This document shows positions 42,585 to 55,441 of a DNA stretch of 64,000 bases, piece by piece. Positions within the stretch are counted from its first letter, which is position 1. Every line of letters starts with the position of its first letter. The notes under the pieces were generated by a model, which searched no databases, was not told the DNA's origin, and was given only the letters and a program-made list of their open reading frames with translations. The translations under genes were made by a program, and so were the position numbers. Source of the stretch: Nageia nagi (lineage: Eukaryota > Pinophyta); NCBI GenBank assembly GCA_050084985.1, contig JBITNC010000001.1:52390001-52454000 (forward strand), written 5' to 3'.

Positions 42585-43100
42585 GATTGATGACATCAAC
42601 ATGAGATTTATTTCTATGTGGAAAAAGTAAAATGTTGAATGCTACAATTTATGTTGATGACATCAATAAATAGATTGTCATGATGTAGAGTAAGGAATAA
42701 ATAGAGCAATGTAATACTTTTGCAATGGTGATGTTAGTAGAGATGTTACCACAGTCCAACATAGGGAAAATACACAAAATGTTGCACTTTAGAGCTGATG
42801 ACATCAACAAGAGTTTCCTAGACTATAATAAGGAATAAAAGTGATATTATCACTCTTTTGGAGAGGTGACATCAATAATAAGATTCTCAGAGCATGGCAT
42901 AGTAGGAAATGTACAAAGTATCAAGAGATAAGAAATATGACATCAAGATAAGCTTGATGAAAGTTTGATAAGGCAATAAGGCATTGAATGTTAAGTAACA
43001 AGAGAGATGACATCAACATGGAGAAAGGAGACATGACTAACACTTGAAGAGCCTTTAAAGGTTTAACAAAATAAGAAATGACTAAGTATCACATGATAAG
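42585..43100. repeat. ~70 bp periodic array with TGACATCA cores
   Basis: TGACATCA occurs at 42591, 42658, 42799, 42867, 42937 and 43008, with a degenerate TGATGTTA near 42728. The spacings are 67, 70, 71, 68, 70 and 71 bp. Between cores the sequence is AT-rich and only loosely similar (AGGAATAAA, AAATGTTG words). It is an old tandem array, bordered on the right by Gypsy-B. Confidence 0.7.
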
Positions 43101-43219
43101 AGTGATCACATTAGAAATGATATCATCATTGAGTGGGAAGGCTTTGTTAGACATTACATGGTATGATATCACATGAAAAAGCATGAAAATGCATCTAATG
43201 AGCAAGGAAAGCTCCCAGG

Positions 43220-44986
43220 TGTTCATCAGTATAATGTAACCTCAAAGAGTTTGGTCTAGTCAAGTTCTCCATTGCCCACAATAGTAGGTTCCTTAAAAGA
43301 GCATAAGGTGGTGGAATGTGATCATGTTGGTTTTTTGCTCAATATCCAAGTTATAGACCTATTTCTATCTATTGCAAAGGTTTAAAGAAATAGAAAAGAG
43401 ATAAAAAGTAGAGAGTTACTAGAAAGAGATGAACACATTAAACTAAGTTAGCAATCCATAGCCATGATTAAGAATAGCGAGCTATCTTACCCTTAGGGTC
43501 TCGCAATCACAATACATAGCCATAACTTAAGACAACTTTCCATACATAATATTCATAGAAGCAATAAATAGCCACTTATTTCAAAAGTGCAAAGAATTAT
43601 CTATTTGCATTATCATGTATGAAAGCATCTTACAGACTTGGGCAAATTTGTTAGAATGTTTGACCTTATTGATTTCTAATAGTCCACAATTTATACATTT
43701 ACATGCCTTGTTGGGTTATCATCTATCATCAATATACATAATTACTCTTCTTAGTTGAAGTTGAAAAAGAAAACTATTTACAATATATATTACAACTATA
43801 TTAGATTACACAATGAATAAGTACTGATAGTATGATTATATGGGAATTTGTAATTTCTAAATAGTTATATCCATTGAGCTACAATCTTCCTAACATATCA
43901 TTAATTGCTCCCTTTTTTTGGTCCTATAGTTGATTAAAGATGGTACTATAGCTGATTAAAGAAGTATTCATCTACAATTTGATAGGTACGATCTACCACT
44001 ATGCTTTATTGATAGTCATCTACTTCTCTGTAACCATTGATGATCCATACTGTAGTTCTATTTGAATTGATTAATGGGGCTGATGAATAATATGTCAAGT
44101 TAGTTCAAGAAGAAAATGCCACTATTATATGGAATTGAGTTGAAGTCAACACATTAATAGAGCCTCAAGGGTCTAACACTTAAGATCAAGTGGACCCGGG
44201 TGTTACCTCTTACCCATTACTCTCACCTTAGTCTAACTGGTTCTATTTCTTTTCTCTAAACTCTATTGATGATCTGGCTCTCCTTAGTACCTGCTAATTT
44301 TGGCCAAAAGTTATGACATCATCGCTAAGAATCAATAAGCTTTATTTGGTATCTTCATGAATCTTCACCCATCATTTATTATTTCAACACCCACTAATTT
44401 CAGCCAAAAATGATGATGTCATTATTGAAAATTGGCAAGCTCTATTTGGTATCATCATGAATCATCACCCACCATTACTTATTTCAGGACCCGCTAATTT
44501 TTTGGACATAACTTGGTCCCACTTTTACAACAACTCTTAGACACTGTATTTACTACAACTCCTAGACACTATATTTACAACAACTCCTAGACACTGTATT
44601 TACAACAACTCCTGGACATTGTATTTACAACTCCTAGATACTGTATATAGAATTTTGACTTCCTACACAATACTACTCAGATGTGATACATCTACCCTCA
44701 GACATGGCTCTTTTATACATACAATTCTTGGCCCTTTTGAATGCTAACATGACTTAAGGTTCATCCCTAGGAGTTATTGCAACACCTGATAGATTTTGAC
44801 TAAAAATTTATTAGGTAAAATATTAAAGACCAAGACTTATATATACAATAGCTGAATGTTGATAACACTCAAAATTCTTCAAACTTAAGACTAATAGAAT
44901 ATTCAAAATAATTTTTTGAAAAAATGAAAGAATAAAAGAATGATAGTGTGTTACCCCAACTTAGAGTGTAATTCTAAAAGAATACA
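43220..44986 (-). repeat. Gypsy-B 3' LTR
   Basis: 1767 bp. Left edge TGTTCATCAGTATAATGTAA after CCAGG; right edge ..AAAGAATACA. About five ~25 bp units TTTACAACAACTCCTAGACA lie at 44528-44650, and ATGATGTCATTA at 44412. On its right TCTTTTGGTAGCT is a weak polypurine tract (minus strand). The first ~30 bp differ from the 5' LTR by a short indel. Confidence 0.87.
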
Positions 44987-45055
44987 ATCTTTTGGTAGCT
45001 CTAAGGATCTTTGCTTATTGGAGAATAGGACCCATTATTTGCTGCTTTTAGTTAC

Positions 45056-48000
45056 CTATTCAAATGTGGATTTCATAGGAGTCTCAAGTGGTAGAATCAG
45101 CTCTGCTAGGAGGAAGGGGTGCATCTTCTTATTTAAATCCTTAAGGTCTTGATAGTCAACTTGTGAAAAAATAGGGGATGCTTGAATCTTCACAATATCT
45201 ACTTTGAAATCTATCAGAACATTCTCTAGCCTCCCAGTGTGCAGGAACCTTGTAATTGCTTCTTGGATGAGATCATTTATTTGTTGTAAGTCTAAGATTC
45301 ACTTCTCAAAAAAAGATTTTTAAAGAATTGAATGGTATTAGCTACCCATCTAGTAGCACTACCCTATACATTCTGTTCCTCCCATAATTTGAAAGCTTTC
45401 ATTTCAATCAAAGAATTAAAGAATTTGTTAATAAAGCCTAGTTCTATTGTGAGTTGATGTTTACTAATGTCAATATTGAACACCAAATTTTGGAGTTCAC
45501 GTATATCTTAGATCCTTCTCAAATATGATTATCTTGGTTTGGGAGTAATGGCATCTATATCTTTCTTAATCAAGACTCCCAACCAACTGTACATTTTTTC
45601 AATAACTGACCTTGGTATATCTAGAGCCAACTAGTGGAGATTGTTTTGCATGTTGAACTATTTTATGGCTTGTAGTTTCTATTCTTTTAACAAATGCAAG
45701 TGTGATAAAGTCACCATCATATCTCTAACTTACTCCATTAGGGATTTTTTGAAACCTTTTATGAACAACAATAGTTTTAAGTTATCATCAGATAATACTT
45801 TGTTAGCTGCTATAACAGTTTGTAATTTGACCTCAACCTGCTTGACCTTTTGGCCATCTATAATTACAACCTAAGCTTTAAGATCTTATATAATTTGATT
45901 TGAATTATCTAGCTCAACCTTTGTTTTTGTCTAGCCTTTCTCAAATTCTGACTTTTGCTTATCAAGCTTTGTAAGTAGGTCTTTATTTTTATTTTGTAGC
46001 CTGACAACTATTTTATCTTTAGGGTAGCAATCTTTTTTATATTGATATATTTTCTTATTCAATCTATCTATTTTAGTATCCATTGCTTGAAGATTTTTAA
46101 CAATCACCATTGAAATATTTACAAGGAATCTGGATTGGTCAATTACTGAAGCACTCTGCATACTTACATCAATGATACCTATGAGAGTAGTATCTAATTG
46201 TCCTTATTTGAAAGACATCTATGCTATCTTAATATCTCCTATTTCTATTACCTTAAAATTCTCAACTATTTCTCAGGGAGCACAGGAGGTTTATTAACTA
46301 AAGTTTCCCAATCATTGGGTTCTACAATTTGCATAGAAAAAATTGATTTAATCTCCTCCTTGGAGGCTATAGGAATTAAAGAATGAGGAGTATTTACACC
46401 TAAGGTAGACACTATGACCTGTTTAGTAGGTTCTAATTGCTTTGGAGGTGTAGAATCTTGAATTTTTATTTCTTTGTTTGCTTCCTCCATGACCTTATCA
46501 TCATCATTAGCCTTGTCCATTTAGTCAGAGTCACCTTTCTTCCCAAATTCATCATCATCATCATTACCATAATCACCTGATCCACCTTCGAGTGTAGCTA
46601 CTATAGATCTTCCTACTCCAATTACATTTCTCCTACCTTATTGAATTTCCATGTGTTCTTTTTTTAGGACTTCTTCTTTTTACAAGACTTCCTCTTTTTT
46701 GGGGACTTCCTCTTGAGCAGCAATATCTATATTTTGAGGCTCATGTAATTCTTCTACATCAAATATTTTTACCTCCTTTTTTGCAACCTCTAACATCTCA
46801 TCTATGATTTTGGGAGGTGGAGGCACAATCCTTTGTGATCTAGGCTATGTAGTGTGGGGTTTCTTTACTAGTTTTTCTTCTTTTTTAGGGTCTATTATTT
46901 TTGAGTAAGGCTTTGAATTCTCCTTCTCTTTTTTGGAGATGACTCTCGCGAAGTAGTATTAATATCTAAGGAGTTTTTTCCTCCCTTCTTAGCAAGCTCT
47001 TCTAAGCTAGATGGTTGTCCAACATCTATCTATCTCACTCTTGTAACTATTTTTCTTCAAAAATTAGGGGGAAGAGGCTAGCCCAACTCTGGTAAGGGGT
47101 ATTTAGAATACTATGACTCTCAAAACTTATCACATTTGAATTTCTCAAATAATTCATTCTCAATATGATAGATCTTTATTATGTGTTCAAATCTGAATTT
47201 TATGAAATAATGAATTTTATTAGGGCCCCAACCCAAATTTATTAGCTGGGTGAGGACATCTGGGTTGAGGACAAATATTACTACTTATTTCCTTAGCTTA
47301 TATATTTCTTTATCCCCTCAAGAGTCATACATGCCTTGTTCAAGGGTGTAAATTCCCATTTTGGGTACATTTCTACTTCTTGTTCAATTTTATTTACAAA
47401 ATATTCTACATGGGGTCTATACTCATGGGCAAAGGTTGGGTGCTTCTTACCTGATCTTATTATTTTTATCATTTCCCCTAAAGGGTCATCATCCAAGGGG
47501 CTTATGTCATATGTAGTTTGAAATTTTGTACAATAAATTTTGCCATACTATCTTTACAACCTACTTCTAAAAGAGTAAAATTTTCAGTAGAAGTCGATAT
47601 ATCTATAATAGATTTAAAACTACCCTCAGACCCATACTTGGTCTCTATAGTACATATTTTCCCACCCATCTCTATAAAATATAGTTGAAGGGTTATATAC
47701 TTTTGCAAGAAAAAGAGTTTTTCAAAATATCCATACCTCATAATCATAGTGTAATCTTTGAGAAAATACCAATCATCGACCTTATTTCCTTCTTGTAGCT
47801 CCTAGATAGCACTCTTACATAGTCTTCTAAGTAGCATTCCTATCAAAATCTACATTATTATTGCAAAAAATTTATCCATGAATTCATAATATGATCCATG
47901 CAACTTATTCAAGATTGGAACTCTCAAATCAATCGGTATTGGTCTAGTACTTGGGTTTATCGATTTAATTGGTAGTCCTGCCTCCATAAGTTTGTCAAGG

Positions 48001-48882
48001 TTTTGATATGCTAGGAGCCACCAAAGATATGAAGAGTGTGTAAAGTTTAATTTTTTTAATTTTGAAAAGATTTTATTTTATCTAATTAGAAATAAAGGCT
48101 AAGAAGTCATAGCAAATGTGTGCCTTTGTGATATTGTAAGCCATATGCACCATGGCTTCATCTACTTATATTTGGGTTTTCTTCCCTAGAATAATTGCCA
48201 ATGTCTATAATACCTCTCTGTCCCTCTTCTTTTCAAATAGATCAATTTCATAGCTTGGAAAAATTTGTGTGGTTCTATTTCTCTGATATCTTTCATCAAT
48301 TCAATTAATCATTTCATCTTCATTTTTATAAAAATCACCTTTCTCTCTTTTTAAATCTATTTGTTTCTTCACATGGAAAGTTCAATTAGCTAGGATAGCA
48401 AATGCTTAAAGGATAGAATCAAGGGAGTAGTTGAGTATTACTTCAAATTTTAGCTCTAACTCTTCTCCCTACTCTTGGTACTTGAATATTCCTATTTTAT
48501 AAACTTGCTAGTTATGCCTATGTGCCATCGAATACAACAACTTAGGGTAGGTGAATGATTCATAGGGCACATAATAAGCCAGGCCTTGGTAAATCATGAT
48601 GTTTCCCTTTGAGTGTGATAAAGATTTCCCTTTTTTGGTAACTTCAAGACTCATATGTTGCATAAGAACATGATTGGGGTTGACCCTCCATGTATCAATG
48701 TGGTTCATCACCCCCATCTTAGTCCAGTTCACCCCTGAAGCATTCTCAAAATATTCCTCTTAAATGGTAATTAGGTTGTCATCCATTTGTTCTAATTTAG
48801 CTAGAGTTGATGGTTTGAAAGTCATCATGGTGTCAGCACTCTTTTTAGAACCTCTGGTTTGCATTTGGGACTTGGAATCCAT
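45056..48882 (-). pseudogene. Gypsy-B extra 3' ORF (ORF3), unknown function
   Basis: After integrase, long coding-like pieces run for ~3.8 kb on the sense strand. It starts MDSKSQMQTRGSKKSADTMM (48882). NWTKMGVMNHIDTWRVNPNH is at 48732; the 47747-47293 frames include HPTFAHEYRPHVEYFVNKIE; a proline/acid/Lys-rich middle (PPPPKIIDEML, 46830) and a Glu/Asp-rich stretch (46560) follow. A Lys-rich probable coiled coil (MDTKIDRLNKKIYQYKKD, 46090) comes next, and then ITRFLHTGRLENVLIDFKVD (45230-45170). It ends at a TAG (45056-45058), 70 bp before the 3' LTR. Many stops and frameshifts. No motif, signal peptide or membrane segment typical of an envelope was seen. Confidence 0.6.
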
Positions 48883-49429
48883 ACTCTGTAAGGTCCTTCA
48901 ACTCTATCTCTCCTTGCTCAATTTAGCTCTATGAACATTATTATTTGGTTATCATGGAAACTTGAATGCTCAAAAATGGCTAAGTGTTGAGTCAAAGGAT
49001 AAGTAAGATGTTTTATTTATCTAGGGTTTGTGATCAACATCTATTAATGGCAATTAATGCTTAGGATGTTAAGATCTATGCATTGTACGGATTGGGTGTC
49101 AATAGGTTGGATATGTCAACTTGGAGCATGCTAATTTTTAATTAGGGTAATAGTATGATAGTTTGAGAAATATAAAGAAAAACTTTCCTTAAATGCTACC
49201 ATATTCAGTTGACAACTTAGCAAGGAACTAACATTAACCCTACATCATGCCTAATTAATGTCGAGCATTAACGACTACCTACTTTTTTGGAATCTATGTC
49301 TATAAGATGTACAACCCTTAATTTTTTTTTTGAAATTATGTATACTATACAATTTTTGATGGGTGTTATGAAATCACCTTATCACCTAGTAATGCTTCAA
49401 ATAAATTCCATTAATAGGAATAGGTAATT
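48883..49429 (-). other. Gypsy-B spacer between integrase and ORF3
   Basis: About 0.55 kb without a coding signal on either strand. It includes a T-run near 49321. Confidence 0.55.
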
Positions 49430-50350
49430 CTTAGGACCTAGTGATGTCTTGTAATTTGAATGCATTACTTTGCATGGCTTTAGTGATGATATAAGGCTTG
49501 CTCCAAAGAGAGTCGAATTTCTAGTGTCTTCCAAGATTTTCTCTCTCCTCATCCCATTTGAGAACAATGTCACTTGGCTCAAACTTCATCTGGAAAGTCT
49601 TTTTCTTATTAAACCATTTCTTTATAATGTGTTGGTGATGTTGAAATGCCTCATATGCTTTATTTTGATCTTCTTCCAACTTTAGGAGCTAATTATACCT
49701 GGATTGTAGTGGCTTGAAGTCATGGTCCTCCATTTCTTTAGGATTTTTAATGCTGGTAATTCAATGTGTATTAGCAACACATGTCTTTTACCATATGCCA
49801 AGCATATGAGGATGTTTTGATTGTTGATTTAATGCTATCCTATCTTCCCATAATGCAAAGTCTAATTATGTATGTCACTATTTGGGATTACCTTCAATTA
49901 TTTTTTTGATGATCTAGGTTAGGTTTTTATTAGTTGCTTTAGCTAACCCATTACCTTGTGGGTAATAATTTGAAGAGAATAACCAATATATACCATAATT
50001 AGCAATAAATTTTGACAAGTTACCTTTAATAAATACCGGCATTGTCTAAGATAATAGTCTATAGGATTCCAAAGCAAGTGATTATTCTTTTAAATCATTT
50101 CTATCATCCCTTCTTGATCTACATTCTTACATGGCATAGCTTATAACCATATATTAAAGTAATTTGTTGTAGTCAAGATGAATTTATGGCCTACTAAGGA
50201 ATTTGGATTCATAACACTAATGAAGTCCATAACCCATTATTGGAAGGGTTCCTCAACAACCATAGGTTTAAGAGGCATAGCTGTTTGCCTTCTTTTTTTC
50301 ACAAATCTACTACATTTATCACATTCTTAGGTAATCTTGAATGAATCTTG
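49430..50350 (-). pseudogene. pol: Gypsy-B integrase pseudogene
   Basis: CDKCSRFVKKRRQTAMPLKP (50325) is the end of the HHCC finger. WVMDFISVMNPNS..GHKFIL (50240) is the first-Asp core strand. VEAMPCKNV-type and GNPKQWHT-like segments follow, and KFEPSDIVLKWDEERENLGRH (49590-49530) plus ..KFDSLWSKPYII give the GPY/F-like C-terminal domain. Several stops and frameshifts. No chromodomain was seen. Confidence 0.8.
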
Positions 50351-50619
50351 AAATATGGTGGGCAATAATACCCAACTTGTAATATTTTTGCTACTATAGT
50401 TGGTCCATTATAATGCTTGTTAGATATTTTATAATGAAATTCATGTAATATTCTCTAGATTCATCATGAGTCACACATCTTAATGGGGTTTGATCAAATT
50501 TCTTTCCATATAGATGATAATTATCATCACAAATTCAAGGCATGTAGCTTGAATCTTCTTTTCTAAAATATATCTAGAGATTCAAGACATTTACCAGTTT
50601 TAAAATAAAAAATAACTTG

Positions 50620-51312
50620 CTTAATCTAATCATTTTCTTCATTAAGTTGCTACTCATCCTCTATAATAGCAATCATATGTGAAGCTTTAGCTATATTTTC
50701 ACATAGAGCCCTACCTCTGATCAGCTTAGTTGGTTTAATTTCTATATCATATTCTATTATTTTATTAATCCAACAGCCTTTCCTTCACTAAATCTCCTTG
50801 TATAACACAATTTCTTACATCTAGATGGATAGTAAATACAAGGATTCTATTTGGGAGACATAATGCTTAAATTTATTAAGTCCCTTCATTATGGAAAATG
50901 CTTGCTTTTCAATAAATTAGTACCTAGTATGGTGTTGATGCAGTGTTTGACTATGAAAGGCAATCAAATGTTCTTCTTTCTTATCATCTTTTCTATGCTA
51001 GAATTACAACAATGCTTCTTTTGCTCTATATGTGTACATGATGAAATCTTTGACATATCAAGATTCTTAAGTATGAAAGCTTTTTTATAGCCTTTTTAAT
51101 TTTTTTAAAGGTATTTTTTCTTCATTTGACCAAGAGAATATACAATATTTCTTTAGCATTGAAGTGATTGGGAATACAATCTCTAAAAAATCATTAATGA
51201 ATTTTCTAACAAAATTGATCTAACCAAGAAATGATTGCAAGGCTTTCTTGTTGAAGGGAGTGGCAATGCTTTAATAGCTATCACTCTATCTAAATCAATT
51301 GCTTATCCCTCC
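50620..51312 (-). pseudogene. pol: Gypsy-B second RNase H (gypsy-type)
   Basis: Downstream of RT the peptide EEHLIAFHSQTLHQHHTRY, then a stop, then FIEKQAFSIMKGLNKFKHYV (about 50970-50860), corresponds to the P-I-A-F-x-S-x-x-L...Y...E-K-x-x-x-A motif of gypsy RNase H. The element therefore carries two RNase H domains, one on each side of RT. The rest is broken by stops. Confidence 0.7.
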
Positions 51313-52010
51313 TTAAGAGAATGTGGCAAGTAATTTTCTTTGGTTAACCCATAGAAATAGATATTTTTGGATTAATTGAAATACCAAATTCCATATATTT
51401 TTTAAAAATTTTTTGAGATGTTCCAGATGATCCTTTCTACTCTTAGAGAATACTGTAATATCATCTAGATAGACTAAGATAATTTTATTTATTAGGTCAC
51501 CAAATGCATGATCCATGGATCTTTGAAAAGTAGATCCCACATTAGAAAGATTAAAAGGTATTCTTTAAAAAGCAAATGTTCTCCATTTAGTTGTATATGC
51601 AGTTTTGTACTGATCTTCATATTTGACCCAAATTTGATTAAATCCTAAGTAGCCATCAATTATTGAAAAGTAGCAAGCTTCAGATATTATATGTAGGATA
51701 TGTTCCATATGTGGGAGAGGATAATTATCTTTGAGAGACACTTGATTCAAATTTTTGAAATCAACGCACACTTTGATTTCCCCACTCTTGTTTCTAATAG
51801 GAACTAGATTTGCAACCCAAGAAGAATGCTTGATAAGAAAAATAATTTTTGAATCAAGGAGCTTGATTAATTCTTGTTTCATGGCTTCTATTTTTAAGTT
51901 AACTAACCTTTGTTTTTGCTTGTATGTTTGGCATTTGGTTCAAGCTCAATTGTGTGTTGGATAACACTCTTATCATATGTCTTAAGATCATCATAAGTTC
52001 ATGAAATTGC
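51313..52010 (-). pseudogene. pol: Gypsy-B reverse transcriptase
   Basis: YDDLKTYDKSVIQHTIELEP (51990) leads into KQELIKLLDSKIIF..VPIRNKSGEIKVCVDFKNLN (51880-51750), YFSIIDGYLGFNQ (first catalytic Asp, 51660), STFQRSMDHAFGDL (51530) and VYLDDITVFSKSRKDHLEHL (51460). The YLDD box is intact. A frame change near 51560 and a stop separate the halves. Confidence 0.88.
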
Positions 52011-52379
52011 TTTGGAGAACTCATGATAAATTTGAGACATAATAGCTTTTTCTTCATTAAAACACTTTGAACTTATCTTTATATATATACTGGGTTCTAT
52101 TTCTAGCTCAACATAAATCTCTTCTAGATGGCCAAGGATTTAGCTTTTTGAATCAAATAGTCTTTCAAAAGAGAGTAATCCTTTTGGTATAACATTATTT
52201 TTGAGTTGGATAACATCTAATTCTTGAAAATAATCAGGTAATTCTTGAATACCAAAAGTGTGAGCTATTACTTCATCCAATAGGAAGTTCATTATATGCT
52301 TATTGAAATCAAATACTTACCAAAAATTTGTAGCATTAAGTACTAAGGATTACATTGAACTTTGACTCCAAGATTTCCT

Positions 52380-52960
52380 CTTTTATAATGAGCAGGGTTA
52401 TAACGTGCCCCTTTACTAGCAAGTGTATTAGCTATTTGGTTTACTTTTAAGAATAGATATAAAATTAATAGCCAAGAATGATCTAATAAATCCCCAACTC
52501 TATTCCTATAGGTCTTCAAATAATGATGTTTTACACTAATTTATGACTTGCTTTATGACCAATTTTGAATCACCATGGACAATTAGGCATCTAATGCCTA
52601 TACTAATCGCTTTAGATAACCTTAAATAAAAGGTTTCATACTTGGTAGCATTATTTATACAAATTCATATAAATCTAAAGGAGAATTTTTTATATGTCCT
52701 TCTGGAGATTTGAACACAACTCTAGCTCCACATCTATGCTTACATTTGGATCCATCAAAGTACATCATCCATATCTCATGCTCCTTTTTAGCTATAATCA
52801 AGATTGGCTGGCCATATTCATATAAATAATAATTACCCATGCTAGCATCTATGATCTAAAAATTTAAATTATTTGCTAAAATAAATTTAGTTGTTAGGAG
52901 TGATTCTCTAAGTGTATTCCTTTCAAATATTTCCATAAGTTGAGGACCATTCATATAGTT
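52380..52960 (-). pseudogene. pol: Gypsy-B RNase H (RVT_3-type) located before RT
   Basis: HEIWMMYFDGSKCKHRCGA and VVFKSPEGH (52780-52690) contain the first catalytic Asp. NATKYETFYLRLSKAIS (52640) holds the Glu region (A-E-Y now T-K-Y), and CLIVHGDSKLVIKQV (52580) the next Asp. It follows the protease by ~0.2 kb and precedes RT by ~0.5 kb. The order PR-RNaseH-RT is the same in Gypsy-A. Confidence 0.85.
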
Positions 52961-52965
52961 TTGTT

Positions 52966-53325
52966 CTATGATCTTTTTAAGATGAACACTTTTGGTGCCT
53001 CATTCAAAATTTTTACTTGTTTGTTTTGTAAGGGAAGTAAGAGATGAGTATAGTCTAAATCTAAGTATCCTTCCAATTTAGTAGTGAATTCTCTGGATAG
53101 ACATATTCCAAATAGAGGTGGAAGATCAACCATAATGATATCTTGAATAACACAAATGTCAAGGAATGCATTCAAAGTTATTGGGACTCCTTTAACACTA
53201 CCAACAACATCTACAGAGGAAGAATCCAATTGTATGATACCATCAATACATCTTGTAATGTACAACTTCATTTCATTTGTAACAGCTTTAGGAATTAAAG
53301 TTATTACAGCTTTAGTATCTATCAT
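52966..53325 (-). pseudogene. pol: Gypsy-B protease
   Basis: Open for 119 codons: MIDTKAVITLIPKAVTNEMK at the active site (D-T-K-A for the usual D-S/T-G-A), SVKGVPITLNAFLDICVIQD, then VDLPPLFGICLSREFTTKLEG, typical of plant gypsy proteases. Both gypsy copies have Lys for Gly, so this may predate them or reflect parallel change. Confidence 0.8.
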
Positions 53326-53339
53326 ATAGTTATTTACTA

Positions 53340-55290
53340 CCCAACCTTCTAATCTTAGGGATAAATAGAATGGTGGGGTTTTCCTTATATATATGGGAGA
53401 TGGAGGGACATCATCAAATATTGTAAAGATGACATTTCCTTCATTTACCTTTTTCTTATTTTTTTTAGTTTCAAGGCTTCTTGTAAAAGATTTAATTGAC
53501 CTAGTATCTTTAATGCATCAAATATAGTCATTCTAGAAGGAGTTTTCTTCAGTTCTTCCATAATATTATATGAAGTATATGGGACAAGCTTACTTGATTT
53601 TTCTTTTGATGTGTTTTGAATTATTTAGTGGCTTTTTATTTATTATAATCTATGATAAAAGGATATTTAATGCATTAGGTCTCTTCTTCTATGGGACTTC
53701 TTTTCTAGTCGTAGCAGGGTATGTTTTAGCAGGGATATTAGTACTGAAATTTTGAAAAAACTATCCAAATGTGCCAAGAATTTATCTTATTGATTTTGTG
53801 GTTGAGCTAAGGAGCCTTAGCTTTCTTTACTTTTGGTTTGTACTAGAATAGATACTCAGTTTTGCTAAGTAATTTGGGTTTGCTGTAGAGCCATTAAGGA
53901 GGAAGCTCTAGTTTGAATGTAATTGGATTATTCTTCAGCATATCTTAGAAGACAAAAATTTACCATGGTGAGATTAGCAGTAGGATATGATGTAGGTTCC
54001 ACCATCTAGTTTGAATGTAATACCAAATATTGATGTTGATAAAACAACACATGAGTATGGAAAATAAGGAGCTAAACTTGGGGAACAACATTCCATAATG
54101 CTTGGAGCATCACTTTTTGCAAAACTCATCATAATAGCATTTTCAATTATTTTAGGGACATTTGATTATTTTGGTTGGTTCATCTTAGGTTGAAATCTAA
54201 GTTGATACTGGTTGTCATATCTTCTGTAATTAAAACCTTGATTTTGCCTTTCTTGTAGAGTGAGCTTATTGGTAAGGTTCCTAATAGTTACCTCCAATTG
54301 CTTTATTCTTTCCTCCTCTTGAGACTTAGGATTAGCATTAGTACCAGTGGATGTAGGAGTAGGTAATGCTAGTATCTAATTATGGAAAATAGGTTTGGGA
54401 GGAGGTGGTAAGGCTAAAATCCAAGATCAGTAATTTGTGGGACTTGTTTAGAAGGTAAATTAGGAAACAATGATATAATGGTTCTATGTTGTATCTTTCT
54501 AGAGGATACCAAGGTATGTTCAAAAGTTTTGCTATTTGGTAAACATATAAGAAGGTATCTCCTAACATAATAATGATCATATTAAAGCTTGAGAGAAAGG
54601 CCTTCCTATTATATACTAGAGCTTTTGCACTTGTTGGTCTAATTCTTACTAGAATAGATTTCCATATTCTCTCAAATCTGATATTAAAATCATCAATTGA
54701 CTCATGAGGATATCTTTTGATACATGCTTATAAGGCTAAGGAATGTACTATCATCACCATTTACAACAAATATTTTAATTAAAGCTTGACATAACTCTCC
54801 CATAAATTTATAGATTAGGAGGTGAGTGTTTTGAACCATTCAGCTTGCTTTGCCTTCAAAAGAGTGTGATAATAATCCAATCATCACCATTTCATTAGTG
54901 ATATCAAATTTTGAATCCAACAAAGATACATCTTGATAATGTTCATACAATGTTTTACAGAACCATCATACTTAGATAAAACTTTGAATACTACTTGAGG
55001 TATAGCAAGGGAGTTAGTAGCAACGACCAAAGGATGACTATTATTCCAAGTAGGAAAATCATTCGATTGAGCCATGCTTGAATATTAGTATTAGGTGAAG
55101 GATCTTTGAATCAAATACACCTGATAGTGAGATTGCCCTTAAAGTAACTATAGGGTATACAACTTGAGAAATCTTTTGCCTAATCCTCCTATGAGGAACT
55201 AATAGCTCTTGAAATCTAGGTTGTCTAAGAGAATTTTTGGCACTACTTCTAGTAAGTCTACATTTTGGAGGTACTAAGGTTTGAAATACT
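53340..55290 (-). pseudogene. gag: Gypsy-B gag pseudogene
   Basis: VPPKCRLTRSSAKNSLRQPR (near 55265) gives a basic N-terminus. MAQSNDFPTWNNSHPLVV (55075) and KYDGSVKHCMNIIKMY (54960) follow, and a degraded Retrotrans_gag region extends to about 54400. Near 53540-53480 TPSRMTIFDALKILGQLNLLQ precedes the protease. Stops are frequent. Matches Gypsy-A in order and spacing. Confidence 0.72.
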
Positions 55291-55420
55291 GACTAGTTGA
55301 TAACAAAGTCACCAATAAGGTTAAAAGAACCTTATAATATTTGAAGAATCTAATTGATAGCACATAAGACATGGCTATCTAGCCTATTTTCACTCACTAA
55401 ATATGGAATTTTAGTTTGGA

Positions 55421-55437
55421 TCCCACCAGGTGTGCCA
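55421..55437 (-). promoter_or_regulatory. Gypsy-B primer-binding site
   Basis: Minus strand TGGCACACCTGGTGGGA, starting with the TGG expected opposite a tRNA CCA end. The same site, mutated, occurs in Gypsy-A. I did not assign the tRNA. Confidence 0.65.
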
Positions 55438-55441
55438 AAAA

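Noticed and set aside
45056-48882. Retroviral-type envelope gene
   Set aside because: Position would fit, but no signal peptide, transmembrane anchor or glycoprotein pattern was seen; the proline/acid-rich and coiled-coil content argue otherwise.
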